This document shows, one piece after another, positions 7,943-16,877 of a DNA stretch of 64,000 nucleotides. Both the position numbers and the translations under genes were made by a program. The DNA comes from G963665495 sp963677785 (GTDB taxonomy: Bacteria > Desulfobacterota > Desulfovibrionia > Desulfovibrionales > Desulfovibrionaceae), in contig CAXXDH010000003.1 in assembly GCA_963677785.2 (NCBI GenBank), positions 3,472,001-3,536,000 of the forward strand, in the 5' to 3' direction. The notes below the pieces were generated by a model. It saw nothing but the letters and a program-made list of their open reading frames with translations, searched no databases and was not told where the DNA came from. Position 1 is the stretch's first letter, and each line of letters opens with the position of its first letter.

Positions 7943-10873
7943 ATGCCGCAATTTAAAAGGTATCTTTATCTCTATTTGCTGTTTCTGGTTGCAATAGTAA
8001 GTTTTTTTGTCGTGCTTGTATATCTTGTTGATATCCGTGCCGTACGCAGGAATGAAGAGCAGTTCAATAAGCAGCAGCTTATTCAAACGTTAATCGTCAG
8101 GAGAAGTATTCAGCAGTTGATTGAAACGGGACTGAATGTGTCAAGTTCCATTGCTGATTGTGTCTATTTAGATGAAAATATTTCTGATGCGCAATTTAAC
8201 GAGAAGTTACATTTCTTAAAAGACATCCAACCAAAAATAATCTCCGTAGTCTCCCTCGATTCTTCTGCTGAAATTCGTACGATTCATTGCTTCAACCAAA
8301 AAAATATAGAAATTGTTAGAAAAATTGCCAAACAGTGGGTTGAAAGATACGGAAATAACATTTCCTCCGATGTTGGTTCTTTTGTCCCTCCTTTTTTTGT
8401 TACCCAACACTATCAATACATGGGGTGCTTGTTTGCAAGGAAAGGGGACAACGAACAGGATTTCATTGTTGTAATTTGGAATTTGGCTTCCGTGTTGTCT
8501 CCATACCTGGAGTCGCTAAAATCCGGAAGCTCGGGGACAGGTTATGCTCTCGATGATCAGGGCACTATTCTTTATGACCATGAGAAAGAAATCATCGGGC
8601 GCAATGTTTTCGATGGAATGCACGCGTCCTATCCAGGAGTGGAATCCCTGGATCGCAGGATATTGACTGAAGATACCGGGATGGCTTCTTATTTGTTTAC
8701 AGTAACAAGAGGTGAGAAGGTTTACAGGAAACTCATCGCCTGGAATACTGCCAAATTTAAAGGACGAAGAATAGTCATTGCACTTTCAGCGGCTGATGTT
8801 GAGCAGCATGCACCACTCGAAGAATTACGAAATTTTTATATTATGCTTGGGGGGGTTCTGGCCTTATTGCTGGCAGTATTGACATTCGTACTCTTGCGCA
8901 AAAAACAACATCAGGAGCTTCAGGAAAGTGAAAAACGATTCAGACAGCTGGCAAGTGCAACATGGGAGGGGATTTTACTTCATAAAGATGGCATAATACG
9001 TTTGGCAAATAGTCAATTTTATTCTATTTTTGGTTATGATGAAACAGATTTACTTGAAAAGCAGTATTTATCCTTATTTTTTGCCCCTGATGCGTTGAAT
9101 TTTATTGAATCAAAAGTATTTTCCGGTGATTTAAGTTACTATGAAACAGTTGGAAGGCGAAAGGATGGCAGCCTGTTTCCCATAGAAGTACGCGTTCGAG
9201 ATACAGAATTGCATGGTGAAAATGTTCGAGTTGCTGCGTTGCGTGATGTATCTGAATATAAACAAATATTGGAAGCAGTACGGGCTGGAGAAAGAAATTA
9301 TAAAGAAATATTCAATGCGACAAATGACGCCATAATTATTCAAGAGATCAAGAGTAATAAGTTTGTTGATGTTAATATTGCTGCGCTTGATATGTTTGGG
9401 TATACCTATGACGAGATGTTACAGTTGCAATTCTCTGCTCTAGGCTATAGTTCGTTGAATTTGTTTGGTTTAAATGGTATGCAAACCATCAATAAATCTG
9501 CACATAATGGGCTTTCTGTTCTCGCATGGAAGGGAAGAAAGAAAGACGGAAATTATTTCTGGTGTGAAGCAACAGTCCGCAAATCCAGTATTGGAGGGAA
9601 AGAAAGAGTTTTGACTGTCATCCGTGATATTACTTCCAGAATGCAATACGAAGAAGAGCTACGCGTCAGTGAACAATATTATAAAAGTCTTTTTGAGAAT
9701 ACCGGAACCGCCACCGTTATTTTTGATGCGCAGGGAGGGATTCGGAGTTGTAACTCTAAATTCGAACAATTGAGCGGCTATCCCCGTGAAGCTATTGAAA
9801 ACAAGATGCATTGGTCGGATTTCGTGCAATCTTGTTCGTTCAGCCAGATGGAATCCTGCCATTCGCGCAGAATTGGCGACAACCAGACTGCGGCGGAAGA
9901 TTATGATTGCAGCTTGCTGGATACGAAGGGCGTTCGAAAATTCGTACAAATCGATTTCGTCAGTATTCCTGGAACTTCCGATAAGGTCGCGTCTTTTCTC
10001 GATATTACGGAACGTATTCAAATTCAGCGCGATTTGGCCGCTCTCAACCAGAGTTTGGAAAGAATCGTTGCAAGCCGTACGCTAGAACTGGCCACAAAAG
10101 CGGCTGATCTCGAACAGGCCAATGCCCGGCTTACCGAACTTGATGAATTGAAATCCAATTTTGTCTCTTCCGTCTCGCATGAATTACGTACGCCTTTGAC
10201 CTCCATACGGGGCTTTGCAAAGATTATCCAGCGGGATTTTGTGAAATTTTTTCACCTTGCTGAAGATGCTTCTCCCGAAAAAATGCTGCGAAGCGAACGC
10301 ATCGTGGATAATCTGGGAATCGTGCTGCGTGAGGGTGAACGTCTGACCCGGTTGATTAATGACATGCTGGACCTCAACAAAATCGAATCCGGCAAAATGG
10401 AATGGTATGATGAATGGATAGACCCTGCGCAGGCGGTTCGGATGTCTGTTGATGCAGTTCGGGGACAGTTTGACGGCAAGGATGAGGTTGAGCTGCAGGT
10501 CGAGGTGGAGGATTCACTGCCGCAGTTGTTTATCAATTCTGACAGATTGCAGCAGGTGCTCATTAATTTACTCAACAATGCGGCCAAATTTACCGAACAC
10601 GGGGAAGTGAAGCTCGCTGTTCGCCGTGGCCAGGGAGACCTGGTGTTTTCCGTTTCTGATACCGGAGTAGGCATACCTGATGACGAATTGACCGATATAT
10701 TTAAAAAATTCCATAAAAGCCGCTTGCCGATAAGCGGACCATTCCCTTCACGGGGTACCGGCCTTGGACTGGCCATTTGCAAGGAAATTATCTCCCACTA
10801 CAAAGGGGACATCAGGGTAGAGTCAAATAACGGCAAAGGCAGTACGTTTACTTTCCGTATTCCTCTCACGTAA
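7943..10873 (+). CDS. Membrane sensor histidine kinase with three PAS domains
   Basis: This 976-aa kinase has a membrane helix at about 7-29, a periplasmic Cache-like sensor (GTGYALDDQGTILYDHEKE is typical), and a second helix near 297-320. Three PAS domains follow at roughly 335-440, 450-565 and 575-690, then a coiled coil. The core has HisKA with His746 in SSVSHELRTPLTSIRGFAK and HATPase with N-box INLLNNAAKFTE and G2 box GTGLGLAICKE. Base composition changes inside the gene: the 60 bases from 9301 contain 17 G/C, while those from 10441 contain 32. The sensor and PAS half may therefore have a different history from the kinase half. The output partner is unknown; the nearby receiver-kinase proteins are candidates. 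Confidence 0.9.
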   Translation: MPQFKRYLYLYLLFLVAIVSFFVVLVYLVDIRAVRRNEEQFNKQQLIQTLIVRRSIQQLIETGLNVSSSIADCVYLDENISDAQFNEKLHFLKDIQPKIISVVSLDSSAEIRTIHCFNQKNIEIVRKIAKQWVERYGNNISSDVGSFVPPFFVTQHYQYMGCLFARKGDNEQDFIVVIWNLASVLSPYLESLKSGSSGTGYALDDQGTILYDHEKEIIGRNVFDGMHASYPGVESLDRRILTEDTGMASYLFTVTRGEKVYRKLIAWNTAKFKGRRIVIALSAADVEQHAPLEELRNFYIMLGGVLALLLAVLTFVLLRKKQHQELQESEKRFRQLASATWEGILLHKDGIIRLANSQFYSIFGYDETDLLEKQYLSLFFAPDALNFIESKVFSGDLSYYETVGRRKDGSLFPIEVRVRDTELHGENVRVAALRDVSEYKQILEAVRAGERNYKEIFNATNDAIIIQEIKSNKFVDVNIAALDMFGYTYDEMLQLQFSALGYSSLNLFGLNGMQTINKSAHNGLSVLAWKGRKKDGNYFWCEATVRKSSIGGKERVLTVIRDITSRMQYEEELRVSEQYYKSLFENTGTATVIFDAQGGIRSCNSKFEQLSGYPREAIENKMHWSDFVQSCSFSQMESCHSRRIGDNQTAAEDYDCSLLDTKGVRKFVQIDFVSIPGTSDKVASFLDITERIQIQRDLAALNQSLERIVASRTLELATKAADLEQANARLTELDELKSNFVSSVSHELRTPLTSIRGFAKIIQRDFVKFFHLAEDASPEKMLRSERIVDNLGIVLREGERLTRLINDMLDLNKIESGKMEWYDEWIDPAQAVRMSVDAVRGQFDGKDEVELQVEVEDSLPQLFINSDRLQQVLINLLNNAAKFTEHGEVKLAVRRGQGDLVFSVSDTGVGIPDDELTDIFKKFHKSRLPISGPFPSRGTGLGLAICKEIISHYKGDIRVESNNGKGSTFTFRIPLT

Positions 10874-11073
10874 CTTTTATCAACCCGCCAGATCCGCTTC
10901 CTGCATTTTGTTTTTTCCTGAAAAAGGGCTGCAACCCATTGCATCGCTGTGCGGTTTTGGCTGTCCAGAGCGTATGATTGTTGTGTGATCTTTTTGTCAC
11001 ACAGATACCGTACGCTTGGCTTGTTCTTTGCCGAAATCCTGCTATATATGGAATACAAAAGCCCTGAGGTTAA
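10874..11073. other. Intergenic region after the kinase run
   Basis: About 200 bp between the last kinase and the inverted-repeat element. An open frame at 10949-11206 has no family resemblance and reads into the repeat element, so it is not reported as a gene. No clear terminator was seen. Confidence 0.3.
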
Positions 11074-11251
11074 GGGCGTGTTTCTCTCAATTCTTTTCCG
11101 CTACGTTTGGCCAGAATTCGACCATGCTGCGTTTTCAGGAAAAAAGCCCCGCGACGTAGCCGTACTACGTATGCGGCCCATTTTTTCCTTTAGCCTTGCC
11201 TGTTGAAATTCGTGTTCAAACTCGCGACGAAAAGAATTGGGAAACACGCCC
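11074..11251. repeat. 178-bp inverted-repeat element (possible MITE or large hairpin)
   Basis: The left end 11074-11098 begins GGGCGTGTTTC and continues to CAATTCTTTTC. The reverse complement of 11229-11251 has the same two blocks, the left copy having two extra bases between them. The interior also shows partial symmetry: GGAAAAAAG near 11140 faces ATTTTTTCC near 11186, with GC-rich complementary stretches inside. The element encodes no transposase and ends 44 bp before the start of the proton-ATPase gene. It may be a miniature mobile element or a long leader hairpin. No clear target duplication is visible. Confidence 0.6.
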
Positions 11252-11295
11252 TAGTCGTTCGTTATGCAACCCCTTTTCCCGCAGGGAGGCTTCGA

Positions 11296-13818
11296 ATGGA
11301 ATTGCAACTGGATAACCAGCAAGTTGAGCAGCTTGCAAACGATGCGGTTCTTGAAAAACTTTCGGTTTCCACGGAGACCGGACTCAGCGCGCAGGAAGCC
11401 GTACAACGCTTGGAGCAGTGTGGCAAAAACGGTTTGGAAGTCAAAAAAGAATGTCCGTTCATGAAGTTTTTTCGTTCCTTCTGGGGACCCATCCCCTGGA
11501 TGATAGAGGCGGCTGCCATTCTTTCTCTCATTGTCCGGCATTATATGGATTTTTCGATCATTCTTTTCCTGTTGGTCTTCAACGCTCTCATTGATTTCTG
11601 GGAGGATCACAAGGCCTCCAACGCGCTGGATGCACTCAAGGAACAGCTTGCGCTCAAGGCGCGCGCATTGCGTGACGGCAATTGGAATGAAATTCCCGCG
11701 GAAGAGCTGGTGCCCGGAGATATTATCCGCCTGCGCCTTGGAGACGTGGTGCCGGCGGACGTCAAATTGCTGGAAGGAGATTTTTTGAGCATAGATCAGG
11801 CCGCCCTTACAGGGGAATCTTTGCCGGTGAGCAAAAAGTCCGGCGATCCCGCCTATTCGGGCTCCGTGGTCAAACAGGGGGAAATGGTCGGCGTAGTTAC
11901 CAGTACGGGGTCCAGTACGTTTTTCGGACGGACCGCCAAATTGGTGGAGTCCGCCGGAGCGGTATCGCATTTTCAGAAAGCCGTGCTCAAAGTCGGCAAT
12001 TTCCTTATATTCCTGGCATTGGCACTTTCGTTGATTTTGATTCTTGCCGAACTTGCCCGCGGACAGGATGCCCTGAATCTGATTCAGTTCGTGCTTATCC
12101 TGGTGGTGGCTTCCATTCCCGTGGCCATGCCCGCGGTGCTTTCCGTGACCATGGCCCTGGGGGCGCTCACGCTTTCCAAACACAAAGCCATTGTCTCCAA
12201 GCTGCAGGCCATTGAAGAAATGGCCGGCATAGACATCTTGTGCTCGGATAAAACCGGAACACTGACCCTCAACCAGCTGACCCTTGGCAAGCCGTACGTC
12301 TTTGGAGCCAAAGACGCGCAGGATCTTATCCTGGCCGGTGCGCTGGCTTCCAAGGAGGAAAATCAGGATGCCATTGACCTGGCCATTATTGGTGGCCTGG
12401 AGAATAAAGACACCTGGCGAACGTATCAGCAGTTGAAATTCACCCCTTTTGATCCGGTGGGCAAACGGACGGAGGCTGAAATAAAAGAGCCGTCTGGAGA
12501 GACCTGCAAGGTCAGCAAAGGCGCTCCGCAGGTTATTCTGGCAATGAGTACGGCCGACGAGGCCACAAGGGACAAGGCCAATGCCCTGGTGGATGATCTG
12601 GCGGCCAAGGGATTCCGTACGATCGGTGTGGCCAGAAGCAGGACTCCGGACTCTTGGGAATATCTCGGTCTGTTACCGCTTTCGGATCCGCCGCGCGAGG
12701 ATTCGGCCGAGACCATTGCCAAAGCCAAAGAGCACGGCATTGACGTCAAAATGGTTACCGGAGACAACGGCGCCATCGGAAGAGAAATCTCCCGCCAACT
12801 GGGTCTGGGGACGAATATCCAGTCCGCAGAGGTCATCTTTAAGGATGTGGCGGACCCTGGTCATCTGGGTGAACGGCATCAGGAGTGGATCGAGAAAGCC
12901 GAAGGCTTTGCCGAAGTCTTTCCGGAACACAAATACGGTATCGTCAAGGCCCTTCAGGAACGCGGACACCTGGTGGCCATGACCGGAGACGGCGTCAATG
13001 ATGCTCCTGCCTTGAAACAGGCCGACACGGGCATAGCCGTGTCCGGAGCCACGGACGCTGCCAGGGCTGCTGCGGATCTGGTGCTGACTTCGCCGGGACT
13101 GTCGGTCATCATCAAGGCAGTGGAAGAAGCCAGGAAAATCTTTTCCCGGATGATGAGTTACACCATCTATCGTATCGCCATGACCATCGACATTATGTTT
13201 TTCGTGGTTCTGGCCATGCTGATTTACGACTTCTACCCGTTGACCGCGGTCATGATCATCCTTCTGGCTTTACTGGACGACATTCCGATCATGACCATTG
13301 CCTACGACAATACCTGGCTGGATAAAAAACCTGTGCGCTGGGATATGCACCGGGTGCTGACGTTGTCGTCCTTCTTGGGATTGCTGGCGGTTATCCAGAC
13401 TTTCGGCCTGCTGTTTATCGGCGAGCAATGGGCCATCAGCGAGTGGGGACTTGACAAACAGCATTTGCAGTCCATGCTTTTTTTGCAACTGGTGGCGGGT
13501 GGCCATCTGATGCTTTTCGTCACGCGTACCAACAAAATCTGCTGGCTGCCGCCGCATCCTTCCTGGCAGCTGTTCTGGGCCATCCTTCTGACTCAGGTTC
13601 TGGCCATTCTGATGTGCGGCAACGGCTGGCTCGTGCCGCCGCTTCCTTGGGATCTGATCGGTCTGGTGTGGCTCTACAACCTGGTCTGGATGTTCGTGCA
13701 GGATGTCGCCAAGCTCGCGGTAAATCATACGCTCGACCATGGATTGATCAACTTGCGCGGGCGCTTTTTCAAGCGAGCCAACGTCTCCTTGCAACAGCAT
13801 TCCGGCCTTCGTAAGTAG
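11296..13818 (+). CDS. Plasma-membrane-type proton-exporting P-type ATPase (P3A)
   Basis: This 840-aa integral membrane pump couples ATP hydrolysis to cation, most likely proton, export. It shows the actuator motif LTGESLPV, the phosphorylation site CSDKTGTLTLNQL (Asp318), the hinge MVTGDNGAIGREIS, MTGDGVNDAPALKQAD, and a TM6-region stretch LLDDIPIMTIAYDN typical of bacterial relatives of fungal and plant H+-ATPases. About ten membrane helices are expected. ATG 11296 was chosen because GGGAGG lies just upstream and MELQLDNQQVEQL fits the family N-terminus. The frame stays open 31 codons further, but those codons lie largely in the inverted-repeat element. It has its own transcription unit, with a terminator-like hairpin after the stop. 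Substrate identity is inferred from family resemblance. Confidence 0.9.
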   Translation: MELQLDNQQVEQLANDAVLEKLSVSTETGLSAQEAVQRLEQCGKNGLEVKKECPFMKFFRSFWGPIPWMIEAAAILSLIVRHYMDFSIILFLLVFNALIDFWEDHKASNALDALKEQLALKARALRDGNWNEIPAEELVPGDIIRLRLGDVVPADVKLLEGDFLSIDQAALTGESLPVSKKSGDPAYSGSVVKQGEMVGVVTSTGSSTFFGRTAKLVESAGAVSHFQKAVLKVGNFLIFLALALSLILILAELARGQDALNLIQFVLILVVASIPVAMPAVLSVTMALGALTLSKHKAIVSKLQAIEEMAGIDILCSDKTGTLTLNQLTLGKPYVFGAKDAQDLILAGALASKEENQDAIDLAIIGGLENKDTWRTYQQLKFTPFDPVGKRTEAEIKEPSGETCKVSKGAPQVILAMSTADEATRDKANALVDDLAAKGFRTIGVARSRTPDSWEYLGLLPLSDPPREDSAETIAKAKEHGIDVKMVTGDNGAIGREISRQLGLGTNIQSAEVIFKDVADPGHLGERHQEWIEKAEGFAEVFPEHKYGIVKALQERGHLVAMTGDGVNDAPALKQADTGIAVSGATDAARAAADLVLTSPGLSVIIKAVEEARKIFSRMMSYTIYRIAMTIDIMFFVVLAMLIYDFYPLTAVMIILLALLDDIPIMTIAYDNTWLDKKPVRWDMHRVLTLSSFLGLLAVIQTFGLLFIGEQWAISEWGLDKQHLQSMLFLQLVAGGHLMLFVTRTNKICWLPPHPSWQLFWAILLTQVLAILMCGNGWLVPPLPWDLIGLVWLYNLVWMFVQDVAKLAVNHTLDHGLINLRGRFFKRANVSLQQHSGLRK

Positions 13819-13847
13819 CCGGCTGCTCTTATCAAAAGAATAAGCCT

Positions 13848-13877
13848 GGGCGATCCGGATGGTATGCCGGATCGCCC
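13848..13877 (+). terminator. Hairpin after the P-type ATPase gene
   Basis: A perfect 11-bp stem, GGGCGATCCGG with CCGGATCGCCC, has an 8-nt loop and is followed by AT-rich DNA without a full T-run. It lies 30 bp past the stop codon and is the likely transcript end. Confidence 0.6.
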
Positions 13878-14248
13878 ATATTATACTGTGTAGGATGTTT
13901 AAGCAAAAACGCCTTAGATCACTCCTTTCTTTTTGAAAAAACATACTTTTTAGATCAAGAATTTTTCTTCTTCAGTAGGAATCTTTTCATATTTCCCAGG
14001 AAAAAAAGTTTTCTGCATTTCAGTAAAAATAAAAAAATTCATAATTTCACAATATTGAGTATTTCGATAAATGGCATGCAGCGTGCAGAGTACTAAAACG
14101 CGTGTATAGGGACATTTCGCGGGCATCAGGCCTGCCCCTTAGACAGCAGCCAAACTGTATGGTTAGCCGTGGCTTGTTGCACCTTTTTGCTGCGGCGTAT
14201 TCCCTGTCAGCCCTTTGCAGGGCATAAACAATATAAGGAATTGCCCCG
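13878..14248. other. Intergenic region before the NfnAB fusion gene
   Basis: About 370 bp, T- and A-rich in its first half, with no supported gene. It should hold the promoter of the transhydrogenase gene. No riboswitch or clear operator was recognised. Confidence 0.35.
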
Positions 14249-16531
14249 ATGTCGAATATGATTCTCAAAAAGGAGCAGTTGATTCCGCAACAGACGAGCA
14301 AATTGGTAATAGAAGCCCCGAAAATTGCCGCTAAAGCCCTCCCCGGCAACTTTGTTATTTTGCGTGTGGATCCAAAAGGCGAGCGGATCCCGCTGACCAT
14401 CGCGGATACGGACAAGGAAAAAGGAACCATCACCATCGTGTATCTGGTTTTGGGTAAGACCACGGCCATGCTCGAAGATTTGCAGGAAGGCGACGCCATC
14501 CTCGATCTTTGTGGTCCGTTGGGCAAGAGCACGCACATTGAAAAAGACGGTACGGTTATCTGTGTTGGCGGCGGTACGGGTATTGCCGCCATGCATCATA
14601 TCGCCAAGGGCCACCATGAAGCCGGCAACAAGGTCGTGTCTATTATCGGTGCGCGTAACAAAGACCTGCTGCTTTTTGAAAAGGAGCTGAAGCTGTTTGC
14701 CGACGAAGTGCTTGTTTCAACCGATGACGGCAGCTACGGCCATAAAGGTCTGGTCACGGAATTGCTTGTGGACCGTCTGGAAAACGATAAAAGCGTTACC
14801 GAAGTCGTTGCGGTGGGACCGGTGCCCATGATGGCCGCCGTGGCCAGGGCCACGGAACCTTTCGGCGTAAAGACCACGGTTTCGCTGAATTCAATCATGG
14901 TGGACGGTATCGGCATGTGCGGCGCCTGCCGCGTGTCCGTCAACGGTGATACGAAATTTGCCTGCGTGGACGGCCCCGAGTTCGATGGCCACAAGGTTGA
15001 TTTCAAGGAACTCAGTATGCGGCTGCGCTCGTTCAAGGATTTGGAACAGACCTCCCTGGACGGCTACCACGAATGCAAATGCATGACTGAAGCGGAAAAG
15101 CAGAAAAAAGCCAAGAAAAAGCCCGTCGGCATCCGCATGCCCATGCCCACACAGACGCCTGAAGAGCGCGTGAAAAATTTTGATGAAGTGGCGCTGGGGT
15201 ATACGTTTGAAATGGCCGTACGCGAAGCCAATCGCTGCTTGCAGTGCAAGAAGCCGAAATGCGTCCAGGGCTGCCCGGTGGAAGTGCCCATTCCGCTTTT
15301 TGTCGGGGCGCTGGCCAAAGGCGACATTGAATCCGCCTATTCCATCATCAAAACCACCAACAGCCTGCCGGCCATCTGTGGACGTGTCTGCCCGCAGGAA
15401 GTGCAGTGCGAAGGGGAGTGCATCCTCAACGCCAAAGGCCAGCCCATCGCCATCGGCCGTATGGAGCGCTTTGTCGCCGACGAATATATGTACCGCGACG
15501 CCTGCGATCTGATTTCCGGCTCCAATGCCGTGACCTGCCCGATAGCTGACGATGAAAAAAAGGTTGCCTGCATCGGTTCCGGACCCGCATCCTTGACGGT
15601 GGCCGGGTATATGGCTTCCCGCGGTTGCAAGGTCTCGGTCTTTGAGGCCCTCCATGAACTGGGCGGCGTATTGGTGTACGGTATTCCCGAATTTCGTCTG
15701 CCCAAGCAAAAGGTTGTGGCCAAAGAGATCAACGCGCTCAAGGAGTTGGAAGTGGACTTTCAACTCAATGCTGTGGGCGGCAAAACCTTCGGCATCAAGG
15801 ATTTGTTCGATCAAGGCTACAAAAGCGTATTCATCGGAGTTGGTGCGGGCTTACCGCGCTTTTTGAACGTCCCGGGCGAAAATCTCAATGGCGTTTTTTC
15901 CGCCAACGAATACCTCACGCGCGTCAATCTTGGCCGGGCCTATGATTTCCCCAATTTCGACACGCCGATTATCCCCGGCAAGAAAGTCACGGTCTACGGC
16001 GGCGGTAATGTGGCCATGGATGCGGCCCGTACGGCATTGCGCCTCGGGGCGGATACCGTGCATATCGTCTACCGCCGGACCCAGGAAGAAATGCCCGCCA
16101 GACACGAAGAAGTGGAACACGCCATAGAAGAAGGCGTGATAATGGAATGCCTGGCCGCTCCGCTGGAATTCAAAGCGGGTGCTGAGGGAAGACTGGGCAG
16201 CGTTGTGCTGCAGCGTATGGAATTGGGCGAACCCGATGACTCGGGCAGACGCAGGCCCCAGCCCATTGAGGGGGACTTTTACGAGTTGGAAACCGACCTG
16301 GCGGTTATCGCCGTTGGTACGCGTTCCAACCCCGTGTTGTTGAAAAGCGAACCCGATCTGAAGCTCAACCGATGGGGATATATTGAAGTGGATGAGGAAA
16401 CCAGCGAAACCAGCATGCCCAATGTCTTTGCCGGTGGCGACATCGTCACCGGAGCTGCCACGGTTATCCTTGCCATGGGGGCTGGCCGCAAAGCGGCCAA
16501 GGAAATGGCCCGCAGGCTGGGATGCGAATAA
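14249..16531 (+). CDS. Fused NfnAB-type NADH-dependent ferredoxin:NADP+ oxidoreductase
   Basis: This 760-aa flavo-iron-sulfur protein joins two subunits that are separate in Clostridium kluyveri. Residues 1 to about 280 resemble NfnA (NfnS): an FAD-binding barrel, the NAD site VICVGGGTGIAAMHH, and a [2Fe-2S] cysteine set around GMCGACRVS and a later Cys. Residues about 295-760 resemble NfnB and the GltD small subunit of glutamate synthase, with CLQCKKPKCVQGCPVEVPIP and GRVCPQEVQCEGEC for two [4Fe-4S] clusters, and two Rossmann motifs (IGSGPASLTVAGYMA and VYGGGNVAMDAARTAL). The family balances NADH, NADPH and ferredoxin pools by flavin-based electron bifurcation. Annotation pipelines often call it dihydroorotate dehydrogenase B/glutamate synthase, but no glutamate synthase large subunit is nearby. 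AAGGA lies nine bases before the ATG. It is cytoplasmic and probably monocistronic. Confidence 0.88.
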   Translation: MSNMILKKEQLIPQQTSKLVIEAPKIAAKALPGNFVILRVDPKGERIPLTIADTDKEKGTITIVYLVLGKTTAMLEDLQEGDAILDLCGPLGKSTHIEKDGTVICVGGGTGIAAMHHIAKGHHEAGNKVVSIIGARNKDLLLFEKELKLFADEVLVSTDDGSYGHKGLVTELLVDRLENDKSVTEVVAVGPVPMMAAVARATEPFGVKTTVSLNSIMVDGIGMCGACRVSVNGDTKFACVDGPEFDGHKVDFKELSMRLRSFKDLEQTSLDGYHECKCMTEAEKQKKAKKKPVGIRMPMPTQTPEERVKNFDEVALGYTFEMAVREANRCLQCKKPKCVQGCPVEVPIPLFVGALAKGDIESAYSIIKTTNSLPAICGRVCPQEVQCEGECILNAKGQPIAIGRMERFVADEYMYRDACDLISGSNAVTCPIADDEKKVACIGSGPASLTVAGYMASRGCKVSVFEALHELGGVLVYGIPEFRLPKQKVVAKEINALKELEVDFQLNAVGGKTFGIKDLFDQGYKSVFIGVGAGLPRFLNVPGENLNGVFSANEYLTRVNLGRAYDFPNFDTPIIPGKKVTVYGGGNVAMDAARTALRLGADTVHIVYRRTQEEMPARHEEVEHAIEEGVIMECLAAPLEFKAGAEGRLGSVVLQRMELGEPDDSGRRRPQPIEGDFYELETDLAVIAVGTRSNPVLLKSEPDLKLNRWGYIEVDEETSETSMPNVFAGGDIVTGAATVILAMGAGRKAAKEMARRLGCE

Positions 16532-16544
16532 CACTACTAATGAT

Positions 16545-16572
16545 CGGCTGCCGTTTTGTTGTGCGGCAGCCG
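16545..16572 (+). terminator. Terminator of the NfnAB fusion gene
   Basis: A perfect 9-bp stem, CGGCTGCCG with CGGCAGCCG, is followed by GTGTTTCTC. It lies 14 bp after the stop codon and fits a weak intrinsic terminator. Confidence 0.65.
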
Positions 16573-16877
16573 GTGTTTCTCCCAGGGGGAGGGAGGTTAC
16601 GTCAGGATACTGGGCAAGCCGGAGTATTTGCTGGATATTCTCAAGATTGACGCACTGCATTGAATAACACAACAGGGGATGAAGACGTTGTTTTTCTGTG
16701 GTGTACGCCAGTAATGAACGGCATCAAGCTTGTTTCTTTTACTCTTCCTTTCGTAATGGCGTTTTGTCGTTAGCGTGTTCCTTTCATTGTTATCCGACTG
16801 TTTTGATTGGCTCATTTTGTTTAATAGAAATTGGTTTTTTCTATAATGCAATAAATGAAAGTAAACTGGAGTACGCC
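16573..16877. other. Intergenic region before the first chemoreceptor
   Basis: About 300 bp without a gene. The upstream in-frame extension of the chemoreceptor, which would start at 16698, is unlike a receptor N-terminus. The last 60 bp carry the promoter-like elements described separately. Confidence 0.35.
16817..16847 (+). promoter_or_regulatory. Possible sigma-70 promoter of the chemoreceptor gene
   Basis: TTGTTT (16817-16822) and TATAAT (16842-16847) are separated by 19 bases, 30 bp before the ATG at 16878. The spacing is longer than the ideal 17. The AT-rich context makes chance matches likely. Confidence 0.3.

Noticed and set aside
11203..11295. A 31-codon N-terminal extension of the proton ATPase
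   Set aside because: It largely translates the inverted-repeat element, while ATG 11296 has GGGAGG upstream and gives the normal family N-terminus.
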